From Brasilonema sp. CT11 (GTDB taxonomy: Bacteria > Cyanobacteriota > Cyanobacteriia > Cyanobacteriales > Nostocaceae): 37,087 bases of DNA. The translations under genes and the position numbers were made by a program. Numbering within the stretch: the first letter of the stretch is position 1; each line of letters opens with the position of its first letter. The stretch spans positions 1 through 37,087 of the forward strand of contig NZ_JABXYX010000075.1 in NCBI RefSeq assembly GCF_017982655.1. The letters run 5' to 3'. Below, in pieces: positions 24,519 through 32,754 of the stretch. The notes under the pieces are model-generated. The model was not told the origin of the DNA. It worked only from the letters and a program-made list of their open reading frames with translations, and ran no database searches.

Positions 24519-25850
24519 TTATGACTTGATATGATTGCCCCTTTTAAGGGTGTCATAAGTATACCCATACTTTCTAAAATTCAGAGTGTCTGCAGGCGTG
24601 ACAATATCATCTGGGGACAAATGAGGAAGTAAGGATAGCACATCCCCTGGACCTAGATTTGCTGGTGTGGACTCACCTCCATCCCAAGGCCACAATCTGT
24701 CGTTGAGATTTTCTCCATAATGTCCACCACTGGCAGGATAATAATTGGGACCTGCGTGTCCATTTGCCTGCCATTGGGCCCAAAGGCGATCCAGATTGGA
24801 ATGAATTAGCCAAAATACTGGATCGTAGGGAGAACTGATAATACTAGCCATTGTGCCTAAAGGATTAAGCTGACCCGTGGTAAAGTCAAAACTAGCTCCA
24901 CCGACTAAGCCATGCATATAGTTATGCATAAAGACTCCACGAATTGTGAGTTGTCCCTGGCTATCCAATTTGTAAAATCCTTCTAGACCTTGGCGGAGTC
25001 TGTCATAGTCGTCAACAGCAAGAATTTGGTCCAAGTCTTCTTTGGGAATAGGGTAAGTATTTACAGGCGGCGCTTGCAAAAAGCGTAACAGAACCTCACC
25101 TAATGTTTCTCCAGATGGCTTGATATGTAAGTTTGGGTTCAAAATCCATCCATTGGCTGCTGAAAAAGGACCAGATGCAACAGGTCCGCCTTGGACATCA
25201 CCTAAATCCGGAATGGTGAAGTTGACTCCTTGACCATTTGCTCCCAAAAACTCATCTTGAAAGATAACTTCCAACGCTTTAGGGTCTGTCCAATCCCAAT
25301 AAGGAAGCGTGACATTGGGGTTAACTGATTGCAAAGCTTTTTCAAATCGGTGTATGAACTCACGATGCCACGGTAGTAATAGAGAACTTTCATGGGCACC
25401 ATCATGGCCAGCAGCAGGACCCTTTGCTTCGCTTGACATTAGCCCCATTGCTTCCACGTGGACTGCAACAAACTGGTCGTAGAGACTGATACTGCTACCT
25501 TCTGGAACTGTATTTTTTAATGTCCGCACAGCATCAACGAATGCTTGTTTCTCTTCTTGGGTAAGGTCAACAACGTTCTTTCTTATTCCATAAGCTTTGT
25601 TTCTGCTAATAAGAAGTTTTCCGTTTGGAGGAGCAAGATCAGAATGAGCACTGTTGATTTCATCAATAGCACTATTGTGATAAGCTACATTCACTTTGGT
25701 ATCGGAACTATCGCCCTGTACCTGATTTAATACTTGCTTCTGGTCACGATGCTCAATATTATAAGAGAATGCTGGAGTTCCGAAAACGACCAATACAGCA
25801 ACAATACAACTAATAATGACTGCTTTAATACTTTTATGGATTTTCATCAT
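24519..25850 (-). CDS. Exported tyrosinase-type (type-3) copper oxidase
   Basis: The 443-residue protein has an N-terminal signal peptide (hydrophobic 8-28, cut near AFS-YN). CuA ligands are His131 (VAVHVEAM), His153 (HDGAHESS) and His162 (LPWHREFIHRFE). CuB ligands are His309 and His313 (MHNYMHG) and His350 (DPVFWLIHSNLDRLWAQWQ). All six are present, so the enzyme should oxidise phenols or catechols outside the cytoplasm. The order fits bacterial tyrosinases, and a polyphenol oxidase role is equally possible. There is no caddie protein or copper chaperone beside it. The start could be either of two adjacent ATGs. It is transcribed toward the TA module and its stop lies 4 bp from the cobJ duplicate. 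Confidence 0.93.
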   Translation of the reverse strand: MMKIHKSIKAVIISCIVAVLVVFGTPAFSYNIEHRDQKQVLNQVQGDSSDTKVNVAYHNSAIDEINSAHSDLAPPNGKLLISRNKAYGIRKNVVDLTQEEKQAFVDAVRTLKNTVPEGSSISLYDQFVAVHVEAMGLMSSEAKGPAAGHDGAHESSLLLPWHREFIHRFEKALQSVNPNVTLPYWDWTDPKALEVIFQDEFLGANGQGVNFTIPDLGDVQGGPVASGPFSAANGWILNPNLHIKPSGETLGEVLLRFLQAPPVNTYPIPKEDLDQILAVDDYDRLRQGLEGFYKLDSQGQLTIRGVFMHNYMHGLVGGASFDFTTGQLNPLGTMASIISSPYDPVFWLIHSNLDRLWAQWQANGHAGPNYYPASGGHYGENLNDRLWPWDGGESTPANLGPGDVLSLLPHLSPDDIVTPADTLNFRKYGYTYDTLKRGNHIKS

Positions 25851-26337
25851 TTACGCTTATTATGTTCCCAATATTTGAATATTTTTTGAGGAGTTTACGG
25901 AGATTAATGATTACTATTTATATAAGTTGACAGTAAACAGAATTACTCACAATAGAAAATCTTTAGGAAAATCTTTCTATTGTTTCGCAACCAGCGCAAA
26001 AGTCGTTATTTGTTTGCAGTATTGCTGTGTGTAATGAGTTGCGGAATGCGCGATACGCGCAGCGTCAAGCCTCCGGCTTATCGCCCAGGACTCGGCTGGA
26101 ATATCACTGGAGTTTAGAGCAGGCGACCAGCTTCATTTTTTATACCTGTATTTAGTTGCCACCTTTTTAATACATTTGAACTAAAACACTGGCGCTTCCC
26201 GACTTTTGGTCTAAACTCCAGATATCACAAAAGCAATTTTGCCACCGAGCTTCAACGATTTCTAAAGAAACAAGAACCCCGACTTCTGGTGAGAAGTCGG
26301 GGGTTGTGAATACAAATGTCCTCTGGATTCTTATCAC
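25851..26337. other. Intergenic region, repeats and a terminator
   Basis: There is no gene. CTGGAGTTTAGA at about 26108 recurs inverted as TCTAAACTCCAG at about 26209. A repeat with CGCGATACGCGCAGCG sits near 26049. The terminator for the ureidoglycolate-lyase-like gene lies at 26275-26305. Confidence 0.45.
26275..26305 (-). terminator. Hairpin at the 3' side of the ureidoglycolate-lyase-like gene
   Basis: AACCCCGACTTCT, loop GGTG, AGAAGTCGGGGGTT, a 13-bp stem with one unpaired G. On the minus strand it is followed by CTTGTTTCTTT. Confidence 0.65.
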
Positions 26338-26844
26338 TCACAAAATATCAAACTCAAACTCTAAATTGTGACTGTTAAGAAAATTGTGAGTGAAATGGTC
26401 TACCACATTCGTATCACTCAATTCCAAATTGTAAAAATCCACAACCTCATGCTCAAAATAAGGTCCAGCATGCCAAGTTCCTACCTCTAACTTGATGAAG
26501 CAATTTCCTGGAATCCGGAAAGCTGCGATCTGTTCTAGAGATGGTTGATCAATATTATTGTTTGGAGGACAAACCGCAATGAACCAATCTTTTCCTTCCA
26601 ATGAACCCAAACACTGCGTACATTGCGCATGGCGAGTGATAGTGTGAAATCTGCGCCCTCTGCGATGCAGCCTCATAATATAAAAGTGGGGAGTACCTCT
26701 ATCAAGTACTAATTGAGCATCTTCTGCATCCAATAATTTGCCATCAACACCCGGAAAAATCGCTTGCCCGTATCGACGAAAATTTTCCGGCGTTATCCAT
26801 TCAGCCCGCAGTTGTTGCACCGTCTTTGATGTCGTCATATCCAA
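26338..26844 (-). CDS. Ureidoglycolate lyase (AllA)-like cupin protein
   Basis: The 168-residue protein begins QLRAEWITPENFRRYGQAI and has PHFYIMRLHRRGRRFHTITRHAQCTQCLGSLEGKDW, then IAVCPP, IPGNCFIKLEVGTWHAGPYF and VVDFYNLEL. The pattern (His near the start of the barrel, Q.LGS, GTWHAGP) is that of the ureidoglycolate lyase family, which releases glyoxylate and urea in allantoin breakdown. No other purine-degradation gene is nearby, so the substrate is uncertain. It follows the DoxX gene by 68 bp on the same strand, a possible operon. Confidence 0.78.
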   Translation of the reverse strand: MDMTTSKTVQQLRAEWITPENFRRYGQAIFPGVDGKLLDAEDAQLVLDRGTPHFYIMRLHRRGRRFHTITRHAQCTQCLGSLEGKDWFIAVCPPNNNIDQPSLEQIAAFRIPGNCFIKLEVGTWHAGPYFEHEVVDFYNLELSDTNVVDHFTHNFLNSHNLEFEFDIL

Positions 26845-26912
26845 TCCGCTTGCACCCTGATTATTTTAACTCTGTTCCCTCTGGGCTTAACAGAGGGCTA
26901 TGCAAAACAAGC

Positions 26913-27359
26913 TTATTCCAATCTCAGCAGTTTCTCAGGAATGAGTGACTTAGGAATGATAGAAGCTTGTTTGTCAAAATCTGAAGGTTGTGTGTACCAC
27001 CAAGCCCATGCAATGAAAACAGCCTGGAAAGGAAGTCTTATCGCTTGCAACCAAGGTGAATTCGGTACATTGTCAATCGGAATGTGATTAACCGCCATGT
27101 TGATATTTGCCGGATAAACAGCAATAAAAAGAGCAATTAGCCCCCAAGCAGTCGCTTGACTGACAGGCGGAACTAATAACCCGATACCACCCAATATTTC
27201 ATAAAAGCCACTCAGATAAACAAGTCCCAGAGGATAGGGTAGTTGCGGCGGCACAATTCTGACATATTGATCCCCAGAGGTAAAGTGCGTTACCCCAACT
27301 ATAATTATAGATACAGCAAGAATGACACGAAGAAGTTCTTTAAGATTATTTTTCTTCAT
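26913..27359 (-). CDS. DoxX-family membrane protein
   Basis: The 148-residue integral membrane protein has four predicted helices: about 7-27 (LLRVILAVSIIIVGVTHF), 44-62 (LGLVYLSGFYEILGGIGLLV), 68-86 (ATAWGLIALFIAVYPANINM) and 107-122 (AVFIAWAWWY). LSGFYEILGGIGLL and the YPANINMA stretch are typical of DoxX/DoxD-like proteins, whose exact roles are mostly unknown (redox or stress). It is probably co-transcribed with the AllA-like gene downstream. Confidence 0.83.
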   Translation of the reverse strand: MKKNNLKELLRVILAVSIIIVGVTHFTSGDQYVRIVPPQLPYPLGLVYLSGFYEILGGIGLLVPPVSQATAWGLIALFIAVYPANINMAVNHIPIDNVPNSPWLQAIRLPFQAVFIAWAWWYTQPSDFDKQASIIPKSLIPEKLLRLE

Positions 27360-27826
27360 CTGTTTGTGTAGTTGCGTTCATACCTTCAGTTTCTTTACTA
27401 ACTCTCACTCCGTCGTCAGTCATGGGTGGGAATTAGGGAGTAGAAAAATCAAGGGACAAACAAGAGGACTATGTTGGCATCTCCTGAAGAGCTGCTAAAC
27501 CTGCGTGTAAGATAGAACGCTTCATGAATTCGTACAGTGCTAGTTTTGTTCAAGAGCGATTCTAACTAGAGTCACTATGCTTGCTAGCACTGTGAGAGTG
27601 ATTGCCTTGGAAAGTAAACTTACCCACCCTACGCCTCAGCTTAGAGGGTGAGGTATATCGCCAACTACGATTAAATAGCCCCCTTTTGGCTTGCCTGATG
27701 GGGGTAGAAAAACTAGAGCAAGCCTAATGTGATCTAGAATAATCGAAACAAATAAGATGCCAATATTAATATTTAGTCATGACCCGAGAGTCATGAGTTA
27801 GCAATTGCCTTCTTATTCTGTTACTT
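27360..27826. other. Intergenic region between pyrB and the DoxX gene
   Basis: There is no gene. It holds small repeats: CCTCAGCTTAGAGGGTGAGG (about 27634), TAGCCCCCTTTTGGCTTGCC (about 27676), and CATGACCCGAGAGTCATGAG (27778-27797), a short hairpin that may end pyrB transcription on the minus strand. Confidence 0.4.
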
Positions 27827-28816
27827 TTATACCCTACCACTCCCGATCAAATATAGCAGTGCCATACGAACCGCAACACCACTACTGACTTGAGCTTGAA
27901 TGAGGCTAAATTCTGGATCATCCATTAACTCTGAGCTAATTTCGACACCACGGTTCACTGGACCAGGGTGCAAAACTTTTACATTAGGCTGGCACAGTTG
28001 TAGCCTTGAGTGTGTTATACCAAACATCTGGTGATATTCTCGCAAGGAAGGCAGTAAATGAGCAGTCATTCGTTCTTTTTGCAAGCGCAAAGTCATCACA
28101 AAATCTGCATCTTGCAAAGCTGGTTCTAACTCCCAGTGGAGAAACACTTTACCTGGTGTATTTTCACAATAATCTGCAAATAATTTTGGTAAGAGGGTGG
28201 GTGGTGCTGCTAAATGCACGTCAGCACCACTTGCTGTCAGACTCCAAATATTTGAGCGTGCTACGCGCGAATGGAGAATATCCCCAATAATTGCAATCTT
28301 TTTTTCTTTCAAAAGCTCGACTCGGGGAAGGTCGGGATCAAGGAGACTACAAATAGTAAATAAATCTAACAGACCTTGGGAAGGATGTTCGTGTTGACCA
28401 TCACCAGCATTGAGGACGCTGACTTTTACACCGAGTCGATCCATTTCCTGGGCGATCGCATGAGGAACTCCCGCCTCTCGATGGCGAATCACCATTATAT
28501 CAGTTCCCATTGCCAAATAAGTTTTTGCCGTGTCAAGAATAGTTTCTCCTTTTGTCATTGAAGAACTTCCTGAGGCAAAATTCAGTGTATCTGCCGATAG
28601 GCGCTTAGCAGCGAGTTCAAAACTGCTGCGAGTGCGAGTGGATGCTTCAAAAAATAAATTTGCCACAACTTGTCCCTGCAAAGTTGGGACTTTCTTCGTC
28701 CGCCGAGATAGAACCTCTTGAAAACTAGCAGCCGTTTGCAAAACGGTATCATACTCATCAGTGGTGAAGTCAGCAAGGGAAAGAATATGGTGACGACTCC
28801 AGGTGTTATTAGACAT
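27827..28816 (-). CDS. pyrB: Aspartate carbamoyltransferase, catalytic chain
   Basis: The 329-residue enzyme from ATG 28816 ([18 protein letters not shown]) matches cyanobacterial PyrB starts; the frame runs to 28846 with ten poorly conserved residues. It joins carbamoyl phosphate to aspartate in pyrimidine synthesis. Motifs are [19 protein letters not shown] (carbamoyl phosphate site), [42 protein letters not shown] and [12 protein letters not shown]. Ala replaces the usual Pro before STRTR. There is no PyrI or PyrC neighbour. It is transcribed alone and divergently from the CBS-domain gene. Confidence 0.95.
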   Translation of the reverse strand: MSNNTWSRHHILSLADFTTDEYDTVLQTAASFQEVLSRRTKKVPTLQGQVVANLFFEASTRTRSSFELAAKRLSADTLNFASGSSSMTKGETILDTAKTYLAMGTDIMVIRHREAGVPHAIAQEMDRLGVKVSVLNAGDGQHEHPSQGLLDLFTICSLLDPDLPRVELLKEKKIAIIGDILHSRVARSNIWSLTASGADVHLAAPPTLLPKLFADYCENTPGKVFLHWELEPALQDADFVMTLRLQKERMTAHLLPSLREYHQMFGITHSRLQLCQPNVKVLHPGPVNRGVEISSELMDDPEFSLIQAQVSSGVAVRMALLYLIGSGRV

Positions 28817-29169
28817 AAATAGCGAGGATATTTGGCTTAAAGACACGTCTACAGCGCACTCCAGGGTAAGTTTCGATGCACACTGATAGGGCCTTTGGAG
28901 GCTACTTGCGAGTTTAGTTTATACTCATATTGTTTCAGTGGCGCTTATTATATCGCATTTTTATAGTTTTTGAATTGACGTATGGACCAGGAATGATACC
29001 ACCTGACATTTATTAAAATAGATACCTGTTTGCTTAAATAACTCCTAGATTTTCAGTCATAAGCTAATGTAACGAATAGTGACAAAACTTACAACAGACG
29101 AAACAGGTTAGGAACTCTGTGCAGTCTTCTGGGTACATTATGAAAGAGTGTTCTCCAGACAAATGAGCC
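28817..29169. other. Divergent promoter region pyrB / CBS gene
   Basis: 353 bp without a gene. No clear operator or riboswitch is seen. GTTTATACTCATAT near 28917 and TATTATATCGCATT near 28946 are the most AT-rich, promoter-like parts. Confidence 0.35.
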
Positions 29170-30105
29170 ATGCTACTTGATGATCTACGGCTAAGTGAAC
29201 CAGTAATAGAGGCAGCGATAGACTATAAACCACTGACTGTCACACCAGAAACATTGCTGATAGATGTCATTGCTTTAATGAACCAAAAGCGAATTCACAG
29301 TTGCTCGTTATCTGGTCTTAATTCACCGTTAAATGGATTAACCGTACATCCGACAAACTCTAGCTGTGTACTTATTATACAACAAACAAAAATATTGGGT
29401 ATTTTTACAGAACGGGATATTGTACGGCTAACCGCAGATGAAGTTGACTTTAGAAACGTGACAATAGCACAAGTGATGACGCAACCAGTGATTACACTGG
29501 AGCAAGCGACTTTTGCGGATGTTTTTGCGGCTTTATTTTTATTTCGGCGGTATCGTATTCGCCATCTGCCTATAGTAGGACAAAAGGGCGAACTTATTGG
29601 TGTTATTTCCCACGAGAGTATTCGTAGGATTTTACGCCCTGTTCATCTCCTAAAGTTCATGCGTGTGGCAGATGTGATGACAACCCAAGTCATTTGTGCT
29701 TCTAGAAGTGCTTCGGTATTGACTTTAGCTCAGGTGATGGCAGAGTTTTGGATTAGCTGCGTCGTCATAACCGAGGATCAACCACCGTTAGATTTGGGAC
29801 AATTTGTTCACATTCCCATCGGAATTGTCACTGAGGAGGATATTCTACAATTTCAGGCAATGGAAGTGAATCTATCTGAAGTTCTAGCGCAAACTGTGAT
29901 GAGTACACAACTATTTGTCCTCAATCCTGAGGATTCTTTATGGACTGCTTTTGTGGAAATGCAACGGCAACAAACGCGAAGATTGGTGGTGTCTTGGGAT
30001 CGCGGAACAAAATTAGGGATTGTAACTCAAAGTAGCTTACTGCGAGTCCTTGATCCAGTGCAAATGTATGGAGCGATCAAAACTTTGCAACAGACAGTTA
30101 AGTAG
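29170..30105 (+). CDS. Protein of four CBS domains
   Basis: The 311-residue soluble protein is made almost wholly of two CBS pairs: residues about 15-88 (ILGIFTERDIVRL), 95-152 (RYRIRHLPIVGQKGELIGVISHES), 165-235 (IPIGIVTEEDIL) and 240-300 (RRLVVSWDRGTKLGIVTQSSLL). CBS pairs bind adenine nucleotides or SAM and regulate an attached output domain. None is attached here. The C-terminus, LDPVQMYGAIKTLQQTV, resembles the point where related cyanobacterial proteins run on into PAS, GAF and histidine-kinase or GGDEF domains, so this may be a sensor cut short. The start codon is not certain. Confidence 0.85.
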   Translation: MLLDDLRLSEPVIEAAIDYKPLTVTPETLLIDVIALMNQKRIHSCSLSGLNSPLNGLTVHPTNSSCVLIIQQTKILGIFTERDIVRLTADEVDFRNVTIAQVMTQPVITLEQATFADVFAALFLFRRYRIRHLPIVGQKGELIGVISHESIRRILRPVHLLKFMRVADVMTTQVICASRSASVLTLAQVMAEFWISCVVITEDQPPLDLGQFVHIPIGIVTEEDILQFQAMEVNLSEVLAQTVMSTQLFVLNPEDSLWTAFVEMQRQQTRRLVVSWDRGTKLGIVTQSSLLRVLDPVQMYGAIKTLQQTVK

Positions 30106-30415
30106 CGTCTACGCTTTTCCACGATGCCTTTGCTTGGCTTTTTGACGCGCGAGTACTCGTTTTTCTTCATTTTCTTCTTTCCTCACCGCAATAAACGTTT
30201 CCTTTCTTTATTATTTGAAATTTTCAAACTTTAGTTTGAGCACTTGCTGTGCTTTTGTGGAGATACCTCTTCGCCTTTATATTTTTTTTATACACAAAAA
30301 TCGTTTCAGCTGCTATATTTTTTAATTAGCCCTCTTCAGGTTTGCTTCTACCAAAACTGACAGCAGAATTCTCATCTGCTGAGCATGTGAACAAATCTTT
30401 GCGAGGACAGTATTG
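30106..30415. other. Intergenic region before the CAP-domain gene
   Basis: No gene is accepted. On the minus strand a 25-codon basic frame (30109-30186) is open, but it is too short to support. GCGAGGACAG (30401-30410) gives the CAP gene its ribosome site. Confidence 0.4.
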
Positions 30416-31285
30416 ATGGAATCAAACAACGCGACATTCGAGCAGCAAGTTTTTGAACTAACTAACCAAGAACGAGCTAAAAATAATCTTCCACCTCTAA
30501 AAGCGAATGCTGAACTCAACTATACTGCTGACAAATATGCTCAACAGATGTCACAACGTGGTGTTTTGAGTCATACAGCACCAGATGGCTCTCAACCGTG
30601 GGATCGAGCGAAGGTTGTTGGGTATTCAGCTCAAATAATGGCAGAGAACATCGCAGCAGGGCAAACAACACCTCAACAGGTTGTTCAAGATTGGATGAAC
30701 AGTCCTGGACACCGAGCTAATATCCTCAAGCCCGAATATACTGAGATTGGCACTGGTTTTTATAACAACTATTGGGTTCAGGACTTTGGTAGTGGTGATA
30801 CAAATCCCATGAGCTACATACCAGGCTCTACATCTAACTCAGCGATCGCATCTACCTCAACCCCTACCCCGCAATCTGCCTCCATGCCTACAGCTACATT
30901 GGACAGTGTTTTTCCTTCAAACTCTGTTCTAGCTTCTGTTCCAGCATCCACCCCTGTTGCTGAACCTATAGTTGAAGCTGCTTCTAACACTGATACAGGA
31001 TCTAGTAGCGGCAAACTCATAAACAACCAAGTGAATGACTCGCTACTCTTGGGTGGTTTCAGCAACAATACGCCCTCAGACGCTCCTGGACATGATACTT
31101 TTAAGCTTGGTCAGGTTGAAAACTTTGATTGGATTGGCAATCTTCAATTTAGTCAAGGAATACCTACAATGGAAAATAGCAGAATCTTTGAGATATTACC
31201 AGGCTCTCAAATAGATAACAATATTCCAACTGGGGATAGGAATATGAACACTTTAATTGCACAAGGACAAAACACTTTCTCCTAG
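30416..31285 (+). CDS. CAP (SCP/PR-1-like) domain protein with disordered C-terminal extension
   Basis: The 289-residue protein starts at ATG 30416, with GAGGA 10 bp upstream. The CAP domain occupies about 7-130: ELTNQERAKNNLPPLKAN, YAQQMSQRGVLSHTAPDG, IMAENIAAGQ, WMNSPGHRANILKP, EIGTGFYNNYWVQDFG. The CAP cavity His (SHT, GHR) and Glu (AEN) are present. Residues 130-205 are a Ser/Thr/Pro/Ala linker. The rest (DAPGHDTFKLGQVENFDWIGN...) is polar and acidic with no known fold. There is no signal peptide, although such proteins act outside cells; the Asp/Gly/Asn-rich C-terminus may be a type I secretion signal, which is inference. Confidence 0.88.
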   Translation: MESNNATFEQQVFELTNQERAKNNLPPLKANAELNYTADKYAQQMSQRGVLSHTAPDGSQPWDRAKVVGYSAQIMAENIAAGQTTPQQVVQDWMNSPGHRANILKPEYTEIGTGFYNNYWVQDFGSGDTNPMSYIPGSTSNSAIASTSTPTPQSASMPTATLDSVFPSNSVLASVPASTPVAEPIVEAASNTDTGSSSGKLINNQVNDSLLLGGFSNNTPSDAPGHDTFKLGQVENFDWIGNLQFSQGIPTMENSRIFEILPGSQIDNNIPTGDRNMNTLIAQGQNTFS

Positions 31286-31356
31286 AAATTGTGTAAGTTA
31301 CACTCCTACACTGTATCGGAGGGTGAGTGTAGGAGTGTAAACAAAAGGATCTTTGA

Positions 31357-31548
31357 TTAATCGTCACTGGGATATACCCATTTTGGAGGTTCCATAAGTT
31401 TTTTTAGTCGCGCTGCTTCAGCTATTTCATGTATTTTTTCTATAGAAGTCTCTTGAATAAACTTTGATGCAGCCTCTATGTACGATTTTTCATCGCCAGC
31501 GCTGTTGTTAATTTTGGTTTCTGGATTATTTAGTTTATCTTCTTGCAT
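31357..31548 (-). CDS. Small hypothetical protein
   Basis: The 63-residue reading begins at ATG 31548 because a full AGGAGGT lies 4 bp before it; the ORF extends seven codons further to 31569. The sequence MQEDKLNNPETKINNSAGDE, then KSYIEAASKFIQETSIEKIHEIAEAARLKK, ending PPKWVYPSDD, is helical and charged with no membrane segment. I do not recognise the family. Strong ribosome site and protein-like composition support it. Its stop faces the end of the CAP gene. Confidence 0.6.
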   Translation of the reverse strand: MQEDKLNNPETKINNSAGDEKSYIEAASKFIQETSIEKIHEIAEAARLKKLMEPPKWVYPSDD

Positions 31549-31618
31549 GCAAACCTCCTGATGGCTCATTTTGAAAAGAAGGGATTGGTGATAGGAAAAA
31601 TTATCTATAGTCTATTCG

Positions 31619-32227
31619 TTATGGATTTAAAATAATAGTCAAATTTAAAACAAAACCAGGTAAAACTTCTTCACCGGAAAGTTGAGGAGGGTTATCAAAA
31701 GAGAAATTTAAAACTTCTACATCTTGTTCTGGTCGATAAATTTCTACTAAAGGCGTTTGCGGATCAATTAACCAACCTAAACTCGCACCATTCTCTTGAT
31801 ATTCCCGCATTTTGGTGCGTAATTTATCTAAAGCATCACTTTCTGAACGCAGTTCAATTACAAAATCAGGACAAATAGGTGGAAAACGTCGTTTTTCATC
31901 TTTTGTTAAAGCTTCCCAACGTTCTAACTTCACCCAAGAAGCATCAGGACAGCGATAAGCACCACTGGGTAACTTAAACTCAGTGGAAGAGTCAAAGACT
32001 TTCCCTAACTTGGTTTGACGGTTCCATAAGTTTAAATCTGTTGTTAAATCAGAATTTCTAATTCCACTTTCTCCACCTGTTGGGGGCATAATAATTAATT
32101 CTCCAGTCTGGGTAAGTTCTAATTGCCAAGGTTCGTTAGCAATGCAAAGTTGATAAAATTGCTCATCGGTTAAACCTACAGCTGGAGGTACTTTTAAAGT
32201 GAGGGTTTCCATCATGGTTTTTGACAC
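31619..32227 (-). CDS. Uma2-family (DUF820) restriction-endonuclease-like protein
   Basis: The 202-residue protein shows the Uma2 pattern, common in dozens of copies in filamentous cyanobacteria: ELTQTGELIIMPPTGGESG, NSDLTTDLNLWNRQT, STEFKLPSGAYRCPDASWVKLERW, CPDFVIELRSESD, DKLRTKMREYQENGASLGWLIDP. The PD-(D/E)xK core is visible as PDASWV ... PDFVIEL. The biological role of these proteins is not settled (IS-linked or housekeeping nuclease). It is preceded by a ribosome site only weakly. Upstream begins the truncated Lys/His-rich frame on the other strand. Confidence 0.9.
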   Translation of the reverse strand: MSKTMMETLTLKVPPAVGLTDEQFYQLCIANEPWQLELTQTGELIIMPPTGGESGIRNSDLTTDLNLWNRQTKLGKVFDSSTEFKLPSGAYRCPDASWVKLERWEALTKDEKRRFPPICPDFVIELRSESDALDKLRTKMREYQENGASLGWLIDPQTPLVEIYRPEQDVEVLNFSFDNPPQLSGEEVLPGFVLNLTIILNP

Positions 32228-32237
32228 AAGAGGTTAA

Positions 32238-32552
32238 TTCTATTATCGAACAAAGACTGAAGCGAAAAAGGAAAAAGATCACAAACATAAGTCTGTTGAG
32301 TCCAAGGATCACGTTAGCAAAGAAGAATCAACGCCAACTGAGGCTGTAAGCACTGAAAGCAAAAAAAGCCAAATTGCTACTAACACTAAAAAAAGACACA
32401 GGCATAAGTCCAAGAAATTAAAGCATCACTGTGCTAAAAGCAAAGGTAAAAAGTCTACAACAAATGGTAGAAGCATCTGCCACAGAAATCATGTAAAACT
32501 AAAATCATACTACTCAGATCTTGCACCTTCCCCTGAGTACGCCTTGAACTAA
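32238..32552 (+). pseudogene. Headless Lys/His/Ser-rich reading frame
   Basis: An open frame of 104 codons has no ATG, GTG or TTG at its start: a stop at 32235 is followed by FYYRTKTEAKKEKDHKHKS and so on. Composition is very rich in Lys, His and Ser: KKRHRHKSKKLKHHCAKSKG, then TTNGRSICHRNH and SDLAPSPEYALN-stop. It is probably the 3' end of a lost gene for a basic, perhaps secreted, low-complexity protein, cut off where the Uma2 gene begins on the other strand. The stop codon lies within the first of four palindromes (32543). Confidence 0.5.
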
Positions 32553-32653
32553 AGTTCAAGGCTCATAGTCAAAGTCCGTTAAAACGGACTGGAATGTATA
32601 TTCAGTAAGCTTTAGCTTACTTGAATTTTAAGCCAAGAAATTTATTTCTTGGC
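32543..32653. repeat. Array of four short palindromes with 30-31 bp spacing
   Basis: CTTGAACTaaAGTTCAAG (32543-32560), AGTCCGTTaaAACGGACT (32573-32590), AGTAAGCTttAGCTTACT (32604-32621) and GCCAAGAAA-TTTA-TTTCTTGGC (32632-32653). The centres lie at 32551.5, 32581.5, 32612.5 and 32642.5. The first three have 8-bp stems and 2-nt centres. All differ in sequence. Confidence 0.85.
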
Positions 32654-32725
32654 AGACCCAAAAGCTGGTGCAAGATATGAGACTACAGATGTAAATTTAG
32701 AAAGTCAGATTTCATCTGGGTTGGC

Positions 32726-32753
32726 TAATTACGAATTACTAATTACGAATTAC
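32726..32753 (+). repeat. 14-bp tandem repeat abutting the FTR1 start codon
   Basis: TAATTACGAATTAC occurs twice (32726-32739, 32740-32753), one base before ATG 32755. No Shine-Dalgarno is present, so the iron permease must start by another signal or from an AT-rich unstructured leader. Confidence 0.75.
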
Positions 32754-32754
32754 T

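Noticed and set aside
30109-30186. 25-codon basic frame on the minus strand
   Set aside because: It is too short, with only a GTG start and stops just upstream; it could be chance.
32543-32653. CRISPR array
   Set aside because: The spacing is regular but the palindromes differ in sequence, so there is no direct repeat; no cas gene is present.
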